Shown here: positions 43,760 to 52,323 of the stretch, piece after piece
How the letters are laid out: every line of letters begins with the position of its first letter
Numbering within the stretch: position 1 is the first letter of the stretch
NCBI GenBank assembly: GCA_017618115.1
Contig: JAFZUX010000009.1
Coordinates: forward strand, 186,001-250,000
Source of the DNA: Bacteroidales bacterium
GTDB taxonomy: Bacteria; Bacteroidota; Bacteroidia; Bacteroidales; UBA932
Length of the DNA stretch: 64,000 bases
Reading direction: 5' to 3'
Notes under the pieces: generated by a model
What the model saw: the letters and a program-made list of their open reading frames with translations, nothing else
The model's database searches: none
What the model was told of the DNA's origin: nothing
Translations under genes and position numbers: made by a program

Positions 43760-44179
43760 ATGGAGAAAAAGATAGATAACGGAAGAAGAGAGTGCCTGAA
43801 AAAGAGCGGCCTTTTATTGGTTTCCCTTATTGGTGCTTCTGCACTTAAGAAACTGAGTGCTACAGGTTTGGAGAAATTAAGCGCGGCAGAATCAGAGCAG
43901 CAGCAGAGAATCAAGAGAATGGCTGTTTACGTTCCAAAGAACTGCAAGAATCACAAGCAGGTTGCCTCCAAGAGCAAAAATCCGGAGCAGTGCAGCCTCT
44001 GCGTAGATATATGCCCTCGTAAAGCGGTGACGCTGACAGATATAAAGGGCAGCAAACTCAAGGCTCCCCTTTTGGATGAGAGCAAATGCATAGGATGCGG
44101 CCGCTGCCTCAGAGCATGCCCTGAGAGCCCAAAGGGCTGGGAAATCTGGGATCAGACCAATAACAAGAAGTTGATGTAG
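43760..44179 (+). CDS. ferredoxin-type 4Fe-4S protein with twin-arginine-like signal
   Basis: A 139-residue protein. The N-terminus has NGRRECLKKSG (Arg9-Arg10) followed by a hydrophobic stretch (about 17-28), a Tat-type signal, so a folded cluster protein exported or anchored by the TatAC system encoded in this window is likely. The C-terminal domain carries C110-x2-C113-x2-C116-x3-C120-P, a full [4Fe-4S] motif, and C78-x2-C81-x3-C85-P, which lacks the usual first Cys of the second motif; Cys62 could supply the fourth ligand. The substrate or redox partner is unknown. It lies divergently beside DUF4492-cydAB. An uncleaved membrane anchor is an alternative to export. Confidence 0.78.
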   Translation: MEKKIDNGRRECLKKSGLLLVSLIGASALKKLSATGLEKLSAAESEQQQRIKRMAVYVPKNCKNHKQVASKSKNPEQCSLCVDICPRKAVTLTDIKGSKLKAPLLDESKCIGCGRCLRACPESPKGWEIWDQTNNKKLM

Positions 44180-44182
44180 GTG

Positions 44183-45064
44183 TTAGAACCTCTTCTTATA
44201 TGCCTTTAAGGTATTAATCATCAGAGAGGCAATTGTCATAGGACCTACACCTCCCGGAACCGGAGTTATATATGAGCACTTAGGTGCAACATTCTCAAAA
44301 TCAACATCTCCCACAAGACGGTGACCGCTCTTTCTGGTAGCGTCCGGTATTGAATTTATACCTACGTCCACAATTACGGCCCCCTCCTTAATCATATCCG
44401 CCTTGACAAAGTGAGGAATTCCTATAGCGGCAATAATTATATCTGCACTGCGGGTAAATGATTCAATATCTTTGGTTCTGCTGTGACAGATGGTAACGGT
44501 GCAGTCTCCCGGTTCTCCCTTCTGAGAGAGCATATTGGAGATAGGACGGCCCACAATGTTGCTTCTTCCCAGAACAACGCAGTGTTTTCCGGAGGTCTTT
44601 ACTCCGTATCTCTTAAGCAAAGTCATGATACCCATAGGAGTAGCAGGAAGGAAGGTATCTTCCCCTACCATCATTTTACCTGCGGAGATAGGATGAAAAC
44701 CGTCCACATCCTTAGACGGAGAGATGGTCTCAATCACCTTTTTCTCATCAATATGCTTAGGCAGAGGGAGTTGGACAATAAGTCCGTCTACCGAATCATC
44801 TGCATTGATTTTGCGTACTTCACTGAGGAGTTCCTCCTCGGAAATATCTGAACTGAAACGTTTTACCTCAGAGGTAAAGCCGGCATCCGCACAAGCCTTC
44901 TCCTTATTAGCCACGTATGTGCAGCTTGCAGGGTTGTCACCCACCAAAATTGCTGTAAGAGAGGGTCTTCTGCCCCCCTTCTTCAGAATCTCTTCTACCT
45001 CCTGTTTGATTTCAGCCCTGATTGCAGCGGCTGTTGCCTTTCCGTCTAAAATATTGTATTCCAT
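44183..45064 (-). CDS. folD: methylenetetrahydrofolate dehydrogenase/cyclohydrolase
   Basis: Bifunctional C1-folate enzyme interconverting 5,10-methylene- and 10-formyl-tetrahydrofolate, 293 residues. Catalytic Tyr/Lys motif [13 protein letters not shown], then [20 protein letters not shown]-like [10 protein letters not shown], the NADP loop GRSNIVGRP and the C-terminal [10 protein letters not shown] are all present. It begins four bases after the ffh stop and is last in the lysA-ffh-folD minus-strand unit. Confidence 0.97.
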   Translation of the reverse strand: MEYNILDGKATAAAIRAEIKQEVEEILKKGGRRPSLTAILVGDNPASCTYVANKEKACADAGFTSEVKRFSSDISEEELLSEVRKINADDSVDGLIVQLPLPKHIDEKKVIETISPSKDVDGFHPISAGKMMVGEDTFLPATPMGIMTLLKRYGVKTSGKHCVVLGRSNIVGRPISNMLSQKGEPGDCTVTICHSRTKDIESFTRSADIIIAAIGIPHFVKADMIKEGAVIVDVGINSIPDATRKSGHRLVGDVDFENVAPKCSYITPVPGGVGPMTIASLMINTLKAYKKRF

Positions 45065-45068
45065 ACTC

Positions 45069-46400
45069 TTATCTTCCCATTCTTCTCATTTGAGCCATAC
45101 GTTTCATAAGTCCGCCGCCGGCTACATTCTTCATTACCTTCTTGGTCTGTTCAAACTGCTTGACCAGGCGGTTTACTTCAACGATGGTTGTACCGCTGCC
45201 GGTTGCTATACGGTTTCTGCGGCTGCCGTTAAGCACCTCAGGATTAGCCCTTTCAAACGGAGTCATAGACTGTATGATTGCCTCCACATTCTTGAATGAA
45301 GAGTTATCCAAATCCACATCCTTAATTGCCTTGCCCACACCCGGAAGCATACTTGCCAGATCCTTAATGTTACCCATCTTCTTAATCTGCTGAATCTGCT
45401 GGTAGAAGTCATTGTAGTCAAACTGGCTCTTAATCAGCTTCTTCTTAAGTTTACGGGCCTCCTCCTCGTTAATCTGCTCCTGCGCCTTCTCAACCAGGGT
45501 GACAACATCACCCATACCCAGGATTCTGTCTGCAATTCTCTCAGGATGGAATACATCCAGAGTATCCAGTTTTTCTCCGGATGAGATAAATTTAATCGGC
45601 TTGTTTACAACCGCTTTGATAGAGAGAGCGGCACCGCCTCTGGTATCACCGTCCAGTTTTGTAAGTACAACTCCGTCAAAGTCAAGCACATCGTTGAAGG
45701 CCTTGGCAGTCTCAACCGCATCCTGACCTGTCATTGAGTCAACTACAAAGAGTATCTCGCTTGGAGAGAGAGCTTTCTTGAGAGCGCCAATCTCCTTCAT
45801 CATCTCCTCGTCAACGGCAAGACGGCCGGCTGTATCCACAATCAGAACATCATACTGTTCCGCCTTTGCCTTTTTAACGGCATTCTGAGCAATTGAAACA
45901 GGATCTTTAACTCCATCTTCAGTATAAACTGCTGTCTCGATGGAATTTGCAAGAACTTTCAGCTGCTCTATTGCAGCCGGACGATAAACGTCTCCTGCAA
46001 CAAGCATAACCCTCTTTCCCCTCTTGTTCTTGAGCTGGTTGGCCAATTTTGCGGAGAAGGTGGTTTTACCGGAACCCTGAAGACCTGATACCAGAACAAT
46101 TGCAGGATTTCCCTTGAGGTTGATGTCCGTAGCGCTGCTTCCCATAAGTTTGGCCAGTTCGTCGTGAACTATCTTCACCATCATCTGGCCCGGCTTTACG
46201 GACTTAAGAACCTCCTGTCCCAGAGCCACTTGCTTAACGTCATCGCAGAATGATTTAGCCACCTTGTAGCTTACATCAGCCTCAATCAAGGCTCTGCGAA
46301 TATCTTTAAGTGTCTCGCTTATATTTACTTCCGTAATTCTCCCCTGCCCCTTCAACATTTTGAAGGATCGGTCCAAACGGTCTATCAGGTTTTCAAACAT
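45069..46400 (-). CDS. ffh: signal recognition particle protein Ffh
   Basis: SRP54 homologue that delivers inner membrane and secretory proteins to FtsY, 443 residues. The N domain is followed by the G domain with [28 protein letters not shown] and [12 protein letters not shown], then the Met-rich M domain ([28 protein letters not shown]). The RNA-binding region ends in a short Met/Arg-rich tail ([11 protein letters not shown]). It is cotranscribed with lysA upstream and folD downstream. I saw no 4.5S RNA gene beside it. Confidence 0.96.
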   Translation of the reverse strand: MFENLIDRLDRSFKMLKGQGRITEVNISETLKDIRRALIEADVSYKVAKSFCDDVKQVALGQEVLKSVKPGQMMVKIVHDELAKLMGSSATDINLKGNPAIVLVSGLQGSGKTTFSAKLANQLKNKRGKRVMLVAGDVYRPAAIEQLKVLANSIETAVYTEDGVKDPVSIAQNAVKKAKAEQYDVLIVDTAGRLAVDEEMMKEIGALKKALSPSEILFVVDSMTGQDAVETAKAFNDVLDFDGVVLTKLDGDTRGGAALSIKAVVNKPIKFISSGEKLDTLDVFHPERIADRILGMGDVVTLVEKAQEQINEEEARKLKKKLIKSQFDYNDFYQQIQQIKKMGNIKDLASMLPGVGKAIKDVDLDNSSFKNVEAIIQSMTPFERANPEVLNGSRRNRIATGSGTTIVEVNRLVKQFEQTKKVMKNVAGGGLMKRMAQMRRMGR

Positions 46401-46406
46401 AATCTC

Positions 46407-47567
46407 TTACTTTAATAATTCATCTGAGTAATAAGCCTTTGCGAGATCTTTCTGATTGTATCTCATAGCCATTACCTGTCCGTATGCGCCGGCTGAATGG
46501 AGGGCGACAAAGTCTCCTCTGTGAGTCTCCGGAAGGAGAATATTGTGGCCGAACTTATCACTGCTCTCGCAAACAGGACCTACTACATCGTATTTTGTTA
46601 TCTTTCCGTTAGATACAAGGTTCTCAATTGAGTGGTGCGCCTGGTAGAGGGCAGGACGGATAAGGTCATTCATACCAGCATCCAGGATTACGAACTTCAT
46701 TTTCTGACCAATCTTAACGTAGAGCACTCTGGAGATGAGGTGGCCGCATTGACCTACGATTGCTCTACCCGGCTCAAAATGAACCTTCTGACCCGGTCTT
46801 ACAATAAGATTCTTATTGATGAGAGTGAAGTAATCTTTAAAATTGGCAATAGGATTCTCGTTAGGATTTGCGTAATCTATTCCCAAGCCGCCGCCCAGGT
46901 TGAGGTTTTCAATCTTTATTCCCCTATCTATGAACCACTTCTGAAGCTGTTCAACCATTCTGCAGAGCAGAGGGAATACGCTCATATCTGTAATCTGAGA
47001 GCCGACGTGGAAGTGAAGACCAATCAGTTTGACATTTTTAAGGTTTTTGATAAGATTGGTTACGGATTCAAACTCCCAAGGAGAGATTCCGAACTTATCC
47101 TCCTTCCTTCCGGTAGAGATATACTTATGAGTATGGGCGTCAATATCCGGATTCACTCTGAGTGAGATTCTTGCGGTAGTTCCCATTCCGGCTGCCAGAT
47201 CGTTGATAATCTGAATCTCAGGAACGCTCTCGCAGTTAAAGCTGTAGATACCCGCCTTAAGAGCGGTCTTAATCTCGGCGTCACTCTTTCCTACACCGGC
47301 ATATACAATCTTAGAAGGGGCGAAACCGTTCTTTATTGCCAGTTTCACCTCGTTGCCGCTTACGCAGTCCGCACCCAGGCCGGCCTTCTGAATTATCTGA
47401 AGGATACGAGGTTCCGCATTTGCCTTAATTGCATAATGGGCGTTGTATTTGAACTTTTTGGTGTAAGATGTGTAAACATCCAGAGTTTTATTAAGAAGTT
47501 CTACATCGTAATAGTAGAAAGGAGTGCGAATGGCTCCGAACTTCTCTATTGCCTTTTTTGTTATCAT
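46407..47567 (-). CDS. lysA: diaminopimelate decarboxylase
   Basis: PLP enzyme that converts meso-diaminopimelate to lysine, 386 residues. The PLP Lys lies in YAIKANAEP, with HVGSQI, the phosphate loop NLGGGLGIDY, FEPGRAIVG, and the catalytic Cys in GPVCESSDKF, plus the C-terminal GAYGQVMA. A promoter box (47599-47606) precedes it by 31 bp. It is first in a unit with ffh and folD. Confidence 0.96.
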   Translation of the reverse strand: MITKKAIEKFGAIRTPFYYYDVELLNKTLDVYTSYTKKFKYNAHYAIKANAEPRILQIIQKAGLGADCVSGNEVKLAIKNGFAPSKIVYAGVGKSDAEIKTALKAGIYSFNCESVPEIQIINDLAAGMGTTARISLRVNPDIDAHTHKYISTGRKEDKFGISPWEFESVTNLIKNLKNVKLIGLHFHVGSQITDMSVFPLLCRMVEQLQKWFIDRGIKIENLNLGGGLGIDYANPNENPIANFKDYFTLINKNLIVRPGQKVHFEPGRAIVGQCGHLISRVLYVKIGQKMKFVILDAGMNDLIRPALYQAHHSIENLVSNGKITKYDVVGPVCESSDKFGHNILLPETHRGDFVALHSAGAYGQVMAMRYNQKDLAKAYYSDELLK

Positions 47568-47598
47568 CGCTCTATAATTTGCTCTTTTAGAATGGGTG

Positions 47599-47606
47599 CA
47601 AATCTA
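47599..47606 (-). promoter_or_regulatory. -7 promoter element for lysA-ffh-folD
   Basis: Minus-strand TAGATTTG, exact consensus, followed on that strand by CACC. It is 11 bp from the divergent box at 47618. Confidence 0.55.
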
Positions 47607-47617
47607 ATCATTTTTTC

Positions 47618-47625
47618 TACATTTG
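47618..47625 (+). promoter_or_regulatory. -7 promoter element for the deoxyhypusine-synthase-like gene
   Basis: TACATTTG matches TAnnTTTG, 85 bp before the ATG at 47711. The leader in between has no clear hairpin. Confidence 0.5.
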
Positions 47626-47710
47626 TGAAGCCTTTCAGACACTTAACTGTCGTGATGAAACCGGCGCATTAAACAAGACAGTGGTATTAACATTTAAATT
47701 TTTGTAAAAT

Positions 47711-48694
47711 ATGACAAAAGGACCTATCACTCAGTTTATTGACCATCATTATCGCCACTTTAATTCTGCCGCAATGGTAGATGCAATAAAGGCATACGAG
47801 CAACTTCTGGATGAAGGTGGAAAAATGATGCTGGCTATGGCCGGTGCAATGAGTACGGCGGAATTGGGCCTCTCCCTGGCGGAGATGATCCGTAAAGACA
47901 AGTTTGCAATTGTCTGCTGCTCAGCAAATAACCTTGAGGAGGATATTATGAACCTAGTGGCTCACTCCCACTACAAGAGAGTGCCTAACTACAGAGACCT
48001 TACTCCTCAGATGGAGCAGGAGCTTCTGGACAACCACCTCAACAGAGTAACCGATACCTGTATTCCTGAGGAGGAGGCATTCAGAAGATTGGAGGATCAC
48101 CTGGTAGACGCTTGGAAAGATTCTGCTGCAAAGGGTGAGAGACTCTTCCCTTATGAGTTCATGTACAAGGTAATACGCAGCGGTGTTCTGGAGCAGTATT
48201 ATGAAATTGACCCTAAAGACAGCTGGGTACTTGCAGCCTGCGAGAAGAACATACCTATTATAGTTCCTGCATGGGAGGATTCCACAACCGGTAACATCTT
48301 TACCGCACACTGCATTAAGGGTGAGTTTGATCCGCATCTGGTAAAGGGCGGTATTGAGACTATGATGCACCTTGTAGATTGGTATAAGGCTAACAACCGT
48401 CCGGGAATTGACCGCGGAACAGGCTTCTTCCAGATTGGCGGCGGTACCGCAGGAGACTTCCCAATCTGCTGTGTACCAATGATGGAGCAGGATCTGCAGT
48501 GGAAGGGCACAATGCTGTGGCAATACTTCTGCCAGATTTCAGACTCTACAACATCTTACGGTTCATACTCAGGCGCAGTTCCTAACGAGAAGATAACCTG
48601 GGGTAAACTCTCTCCTGAGTGCCCTAAGTTTGTGGTTGAGAGTGACGCAACAATAGTTGCTCCGTTGATGTTCGCCCACATATTGGGTTGGTAG
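47711..48694 (+). CDS. deoxyhypusine-synthase-like protein, catalytic residues altered
   Basis: A 327-residue NAD-binding protein of the deoxyhypusine synthase fold. Family landmarks are GAMSTAELG near residue 45, QIGGGTAGDF, SGAVPNEKITWGK and the end DATIVAPLMFAHILGW. In eukaryotic enzymes a Lys forms the butylimine intermediate four residues before the final DAS; here that place is Val308 (a Lys sits two residues earlier, Lys306). The polyamine-binding GSDSGA reads GSYSGA (Tyr286), and the KHH stretch after GGG is GDF. It is therefore probably neither a true deoxyhypusine nor homospermidine synthase. The arginine-decarboxylase-like gene at 10686 may indicate a polyamine link. Bacteria lack eIF5A, so its role is open. 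It appears monocistronic. Confidence 0.85.
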   Translation: MTKGPITQFIDHHYRHFNSAAMVDAIKAYEQLLDEGGKMMLAMAGAMSTAELGLSLAEMIRKDKFAIVCCSANNLEEDIMNLVAHSHYKRVPNYRDLTPQMEQELLDNHLNRVTDTCIPEEEAFRRLEDHLVDAWKDSAAKGERLFPYEFMYKVIRSGVLEQYYEIDPKDSWVLAACEKNIPIIVPAWEDSTTGNIFTAHCIKGEFDPHLVKGGIETMMHLVDWYKANNRPGIDRGTGFFQIGGGTAGDFPICCVPMMEQDLQWKGTMLWQYFCQISDSTTSYGSYSGAVPNEKITWGKLSPECPKFVVESDATIVAPLMFAHILGW

Positions 48695-48745
48695 TATCAA
48701 AATGTAAATAAAATTGAGCTTTTAATTCTCTTTTGGAATAAAGTT

Positions 48746-48776
48746 TTTGAATATTGAATACAATTTTGTAAATTCG
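48746..48776 (+). promoter_or_regulatory. promoter with -33 and -7 elements for the ior operon
   Basis: TTTG at 48746-48749, a 19-bp spacer, and TAAATTCG at 48769-48776 (one mismatch). The spacing fits the Bacteroides -33/-7 consensus. It lies 33 bp before the iorA ATG. Confidence 0.5.
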
Positions 48777-48809
48777 TAGCAGTAAAACTAGAATTAACAA
48801 AATTGCGAT

Positions 48810-50414
48810 ATGTCTAAGAAAACTTTATTGCTGGGAGATGAAGCTCTCGCACTGGGAGCCCTCCATGCAGGGCTCTCCGGCGTTTATGCCTACCCCGGAA
48901 CTCCCTCTACGGAGATTACGGAGTTTATTCAGGCTCATCCCCTAACCAAAGAGAGAAATATACACTGCCAGTGGTCTTGTAATGAGAAGACTGCAATGGA
49001 GGCTGCATTGGGCGCATCATACGCCGGAAAGAGAGCAATGGTCTGCATGAAGCACGTTGGAATGAACGTCTGTGCAGACTGTTTTGTAAACTCGGCGATG
49101 ACCGGTTCCAACGGCGGTCTGGTAGTAGTTGCCTGTGATGATCCGTCTATGCACTCCTCTCAGAACGAGCAGGATAGCAGATTCTATGCAGACTTTGCAA
49201 TGGTTCCTTGCCTGGAGCCTTCATCACAGCAGGAGGCATACGATATGGTCCGCTTTGCCTTTGACTACTCGGAGAAATACTCTACACCGGTTCTTATGCG
49301 CCTGACTACCAGAATGGCACACTCCCGTTCCGTTGTAGAGGTTAAAGAGGCAAGAGAGCAGAATCCTCTCTCAAACCCTACGGATCCTCGCCGCTGGATT
49401 CTTCTTCCTGCAAATGCAAGAGTAAGAAACCAGCAGGTAATTAAGCAGTTAGAGCAGTATGAGGAGGATCCTTCCGCCCTTGAGCACAACAAGATTTATG
49501 AGGGCGGAGAGAAGGCCCAGATGGGAATCATTGCCTCCGGTATTGGCTGGAACTATCTGATGGAGAACATTGTAGGAAAGATTCCTTTCCCGGTTCTGAA
49601 GATTACACAGTACCCTATTCCAAAGAAACTGATAAAGGAGATGGCGGATACCTGCTCAACCCTTCTGGTAGTTGAAGAGGGACAACCGTTTATAGAACAG
49701 AGACTTAGAGGCTACCTGCCACAGAGCGTAACCATTAAGGGAAGATTGGACGGAACCCTTCCTCGCACCGGAGAACTCACACCGGATATCTTGCGTAAGG
49801 CTCTGGGTCTTAAGATGAAGGAGGCCTGCTCAAAGAGTGATGTAGCACTTCCTCGCCCGCCGGCACTCTGTATGGGCTGCGGTCACAGAGACTTCTACAC
49901 CGCTCTTAACAACGTCATTAAGAACTACCCTACCGCAAAGGTATTCAGCGATATAGGCTGCTACACGCTGGGTGCGCTGGCACCTTTCCACGCAATCAAT
50001 TCCTGCGTAGATATGGGTGCCTCAATCACTATGGCAATAGGTGCTTCCGAGAGCGGACTTCATCCTTCAGTTGCAGTTATCGGAGACTCCACATTCACTC
50101 ACAGCGGAATGACCGGACTGTTGGATGCGGTCAATATGAATGCCAACATAACGGTCTGCATATCAGATAATCTCACAACCGGAATGACGGGCGGACAGGA
50201 TAGTGCCGCCTTTGGTAGAATAGAGAATATCTGCCTGGGTATCGGAGTTGAAAAGGAGCACATCCGTCTGATTGTTCCTCTTCCAAAGAATTATGCGGAG
50301 ATGGAAGAGACTATCCGCCAGGAGATTGAATATAACGGAGTATCTGTAGTCGTATGCCGCAGAGAGTGCATACAGACTGCAAAGAGACACTTAAAAAAAG
50401 AGAATAAGAAATGA
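48810..50414 (+). CDS. iorA: indolepyruvate:ferredoxin oxidoreductase alpha subunit, lacking the C-terminal ferredoxin domain
   Basis: Thiamine-diphosphate enzyme that oxidatively decarboxylates aryl pyruvates (from Trp, Phe, Tyr) to aryl-acetyl-CoA, reducing ferredoxin. The 534 residues include the pyrimidine-binding half (YPGTPSTEITEF, NEKTAMEAALGASYAG, MKHVGMNV) and the C-terminal ThDP half with CMGCGHRDFY, IGCYTLG, GDSTFTHSGMTGLLDAV and SDNLTTGMTGGQ. Archaeal IorA proteins carry a C-terminal double-cluster ferredoxin domain; this protein ends right after VVVCRREC, so that domain is missing. A separate ferredoxin must accept the electrons. Its stop overlaps iorB (ATGA). Confidence 0.92.
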   Translation: MSKKTLLLGDEALALGALHAGLSGVYAYPGTPSTEITEFIQAHPLTKERNIHCQWSCNEKTAMEAALGASYAGKRAMVCMKHVGMNVCADCFVNSAMTGSNGGLVVVACDDPSMHSSQNEQDSRFYADFAMVPCLEPSSQQEAYDMVRFAFDYSEKYSTPVLMRLTTRMAHSRSVVEVKEAREQNPLSNPTDPRRWILLPANARVRNQQVIKQLEQYEEDPSALEHNKIYEGGEKAQMGIIASGIGWNYLMENIVGKIPFPVLKITQYPIPKKLIKEMADTCSTLLVVEEGQPFIEQRLRGYLPQSVTIKGRLDGTLPRTGELTPDILRKALGLKMKEACSKSDVALPRPPALCMGCGHRDFYTALNNVIKNYPTAKVFSDIGCYTLGALAPFHAINSCVDMGASITMAIGASESGLHPSVAVIGDSTFTHSGMTGLLDAVNMNANITVCISDNLTTGMTGGQDSAAFGRIENICLGIGVEKEHIRLIVPLPKNYAEMEETIRQEIEYNGVSVVVCRRECIQTAKRHLKKENKK

Positions 50415-50992
50415 AAAAAGATATAATCCTTTCAGGCGTAGGCGGCCAGGGAATACTTTCCATTGCAACTGTAATTGGTTGGGCCGCAATCAATAACTCC
50501 CTCTATATCAAACAGGCGGAGGTACACGGAATGAGTCAGAGAGGTGGAGACGTTCAGAGTAATCTCCGTTTAAGTTCAACCCCTATTTTCTCAGATCTTA
50601 TTCCGGAAGGAGAATGCGGACTCATTATCTCAATGGAGCCTATGGAGGCACTCCGTTATCTCCCTTATCTTCAGAAGGGAGGATGGATTGTAACCAACAG
50701 CGCTCCTTTTGTGAATATCCCCGTATATCCTGAGATTGAGAAGATTAAGGAGGCTCTGCAAAAAGACGCTAATGTAATCTTTGTAGATTCAGACAAGGTT
50801 GCAAAAGAGAACATGGCTCCCCTCTCTTCAAACATGGTGCTGTTGGGTGCTGCTGCAAAGTATATAGAGATTCTTGATATAGAGAAGATTAAGGAGGGTA
50901 TAAGAAACGTATTTGCCCGCAAGGGTGAGAAAATTGTAGAAGATAACATAAGAGCATTTGAGGCAGGACTTAAGTGCTCGGAAACTAAATAA
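50411..50992 (+). CDS. iorB: indolepyruvate:ferredoxin oxidoreductase beta subunit
   Basis: Gamma-domain-like partner of IorA, 193 residues, with the family start IILSGVGGQGILSIATVIGWAA and the segment AEVHGMSQRGGDVQSNLR. It is translationally coupled to iorA by ATGA. The pair carries out aromatic 2-keto-acid oxidation in the cytoplasm. Confidence 0.94.
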   Translation: MKKDIILSGVGGQGILSIATVIGWAAINNSLYIKQAEVHGMSQRGGDVQSNLRLSSTPIFSDLIPEGECGLIISMEPMEALRYLPYLQKGGWIVTNSAPFVNIPVYPEIEKIKEALQKDANVIFVDSDKVAKENMAPLSSNMVLLGAAAKYIEILDIEKIKEGIRNVFARKGEKIVEDNIRAFEAGLKCSETK

Positions 50993-50997
50993 CAGTT

Positions 50998-52323
50998 ATG
51001 GAAAAACCGTTCAGTTTAGAAGTAGTTAACGGATTAATGGCTGAAATGGATATTTCAGACATTTCCAAAGCCACTATAAGACAGTGTGTTTCAATAGCAA
51101 ATACTCTTGGTGAGAGATATAATGAGAAGTTCATCCACCTTGAGATTGGCGTCCCTGGAATTCTGGCCTGCCCTGTAGGCGTTGAGGCTCAGAAGAGTGC
51201 GCTGGACAGAAATATTGCTCACGAGTATCCTCCGGTAAGCGGAATACCTCCATTGAAACAGGCCGCCTCAAAGTTTTTGAAGGCTTACGCAGATTTGGAT
51301 ATTCCCGCAGAGTGCATCATCCCTACGGTAGGTTCAATGCAAGGAAGTATGAATCTGATACTTGAGTGCTCTCAACTGAACCCTCAAAAAGATACCATAC
51401 TCTTTATAAACCCGGGATTCCCGCCAAACATGATGCAGGCAAAGGTGCTTGGCATCAAGGCCGAATCCTTTGACATTTACAATTTTAGAGCGGATAAACT
51501 CAAGGGCAAACTGGAGGAGTATCTCTCTAAAGGCAATATTGCCGCAATACTCTACTCCAACCCTAACAACCCTGCCTGGATTTGCCTTAGCGAGGAGGAG
51601 TTGAAGGTAATCGGAGAACTTGCAACCAAGTATGACGCAGTGATTTTGGAGGATCTGGCATACTTCTGTATGGACTTCAGAAAGGATCTCTCCAAGCCTG
51701 GCGAGCCTCCGTTCCAGGCTTCAGTTGCAAGATATACAGACAATTACATAATTATGCTCTCCTCTTCCAAGATATTCAGTTATGCGGGAGAGAGAATAGC
51801 GGTAGCAGCCTTTTCACCATATCTCTTCAAGAGAGATTACCCTGCTCTTAAAGAGAAGTACGGAATTGGCAAAATGGGAGACAACTTTGTTCTCACCTAC
51901 CTCTACGTTGCCTCATCGGGAGTCTCACACTCAGTACAATACGCATTTGCAGCACTGTTGGACGGAGCGGCAGAGGGGAAGATTGACTTCATAAGCGAGA
52001 TGGCTAAATATGCAGAGAGAGCCCACCGTTCAAAGCAGATATTTGAGAGGAACGGATTCCACATTGTCTATGATAAAGATCTGGATCGCAAGGTGGGAGA
52101 CGGCTTCTTCTATACAATAGGTTATAAGGATATGAGCTGCAAAGAAATTATGATTAATCTTATGAGATGCGGAATCACGGCCATATCACTTAACTCAACG
52201 GGTAGTTTTCAGAACGGTATAAGAGCCTGTGTTTCAAGACTCTCTTCAGATGAAGAATTTGAGATTTTGGACCAGAGACTTAAGCTCTTCAACAAGATGA
52301 TAAAGGAGGAGAAATCTGTATGA
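50998..52323 (+). CDS. PLP-dependent aminotransferase of the ior operon
   Basis: Fold-type I (class I/II) aminotransferase of 441 residues. GSMQGSMNLILE is followed by YSNPNNPAWICLS, ILEDLAYFCMD, and the PLP Lys in LSSSKIFSYAGERI; the C-terminal Arg lies in NGIRACVSRLS. Its position between iorB and the CoA transferase suggests it makes the aryl pyruvate substrate from Phe, Tyr or Trp; the exact amino acid is inferred. It is 5 bp after iorB and overlaps the next gene by ATGA. Confidence 0.9.
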   Translation: MEKPFSLEVVNGLMAEMDISDISKATIRQCVSIANTLGERYNEKFIHLEIGVPGILACPVGVEAQKSALDRNIAHEYPPVSGIPPLKQAASKFLKAYADLDIPAECIIPTVGSMQGSMNLILECSQLNPQKDTILFINPGFPPNMMQAKVLGIKAESFDIYNFRADKLKGKLEEYLSKGNIAAILYSNPNNPAWICLSEEELKVIGELATKYDAVILEDLAYFCMDFRKDLSKPGEPPFQASVARYTDNYIIMLSSSKIFSYAGERIAVAAFSPYLFKRDYPALKEKYGIGKMGDNFVLTYLYVASSGVSHSVQYAFAALLDGAAEGKIDFISEMAKYAERAHRSKQIFERNGFHIVYDKDLDRKVGDGFFYTIGYKDMSCKEIMINLMRCGITAISLNSTGSFQNGIRACVSRLSSDEEFEILDQRLKLFNKMIKEEKSV

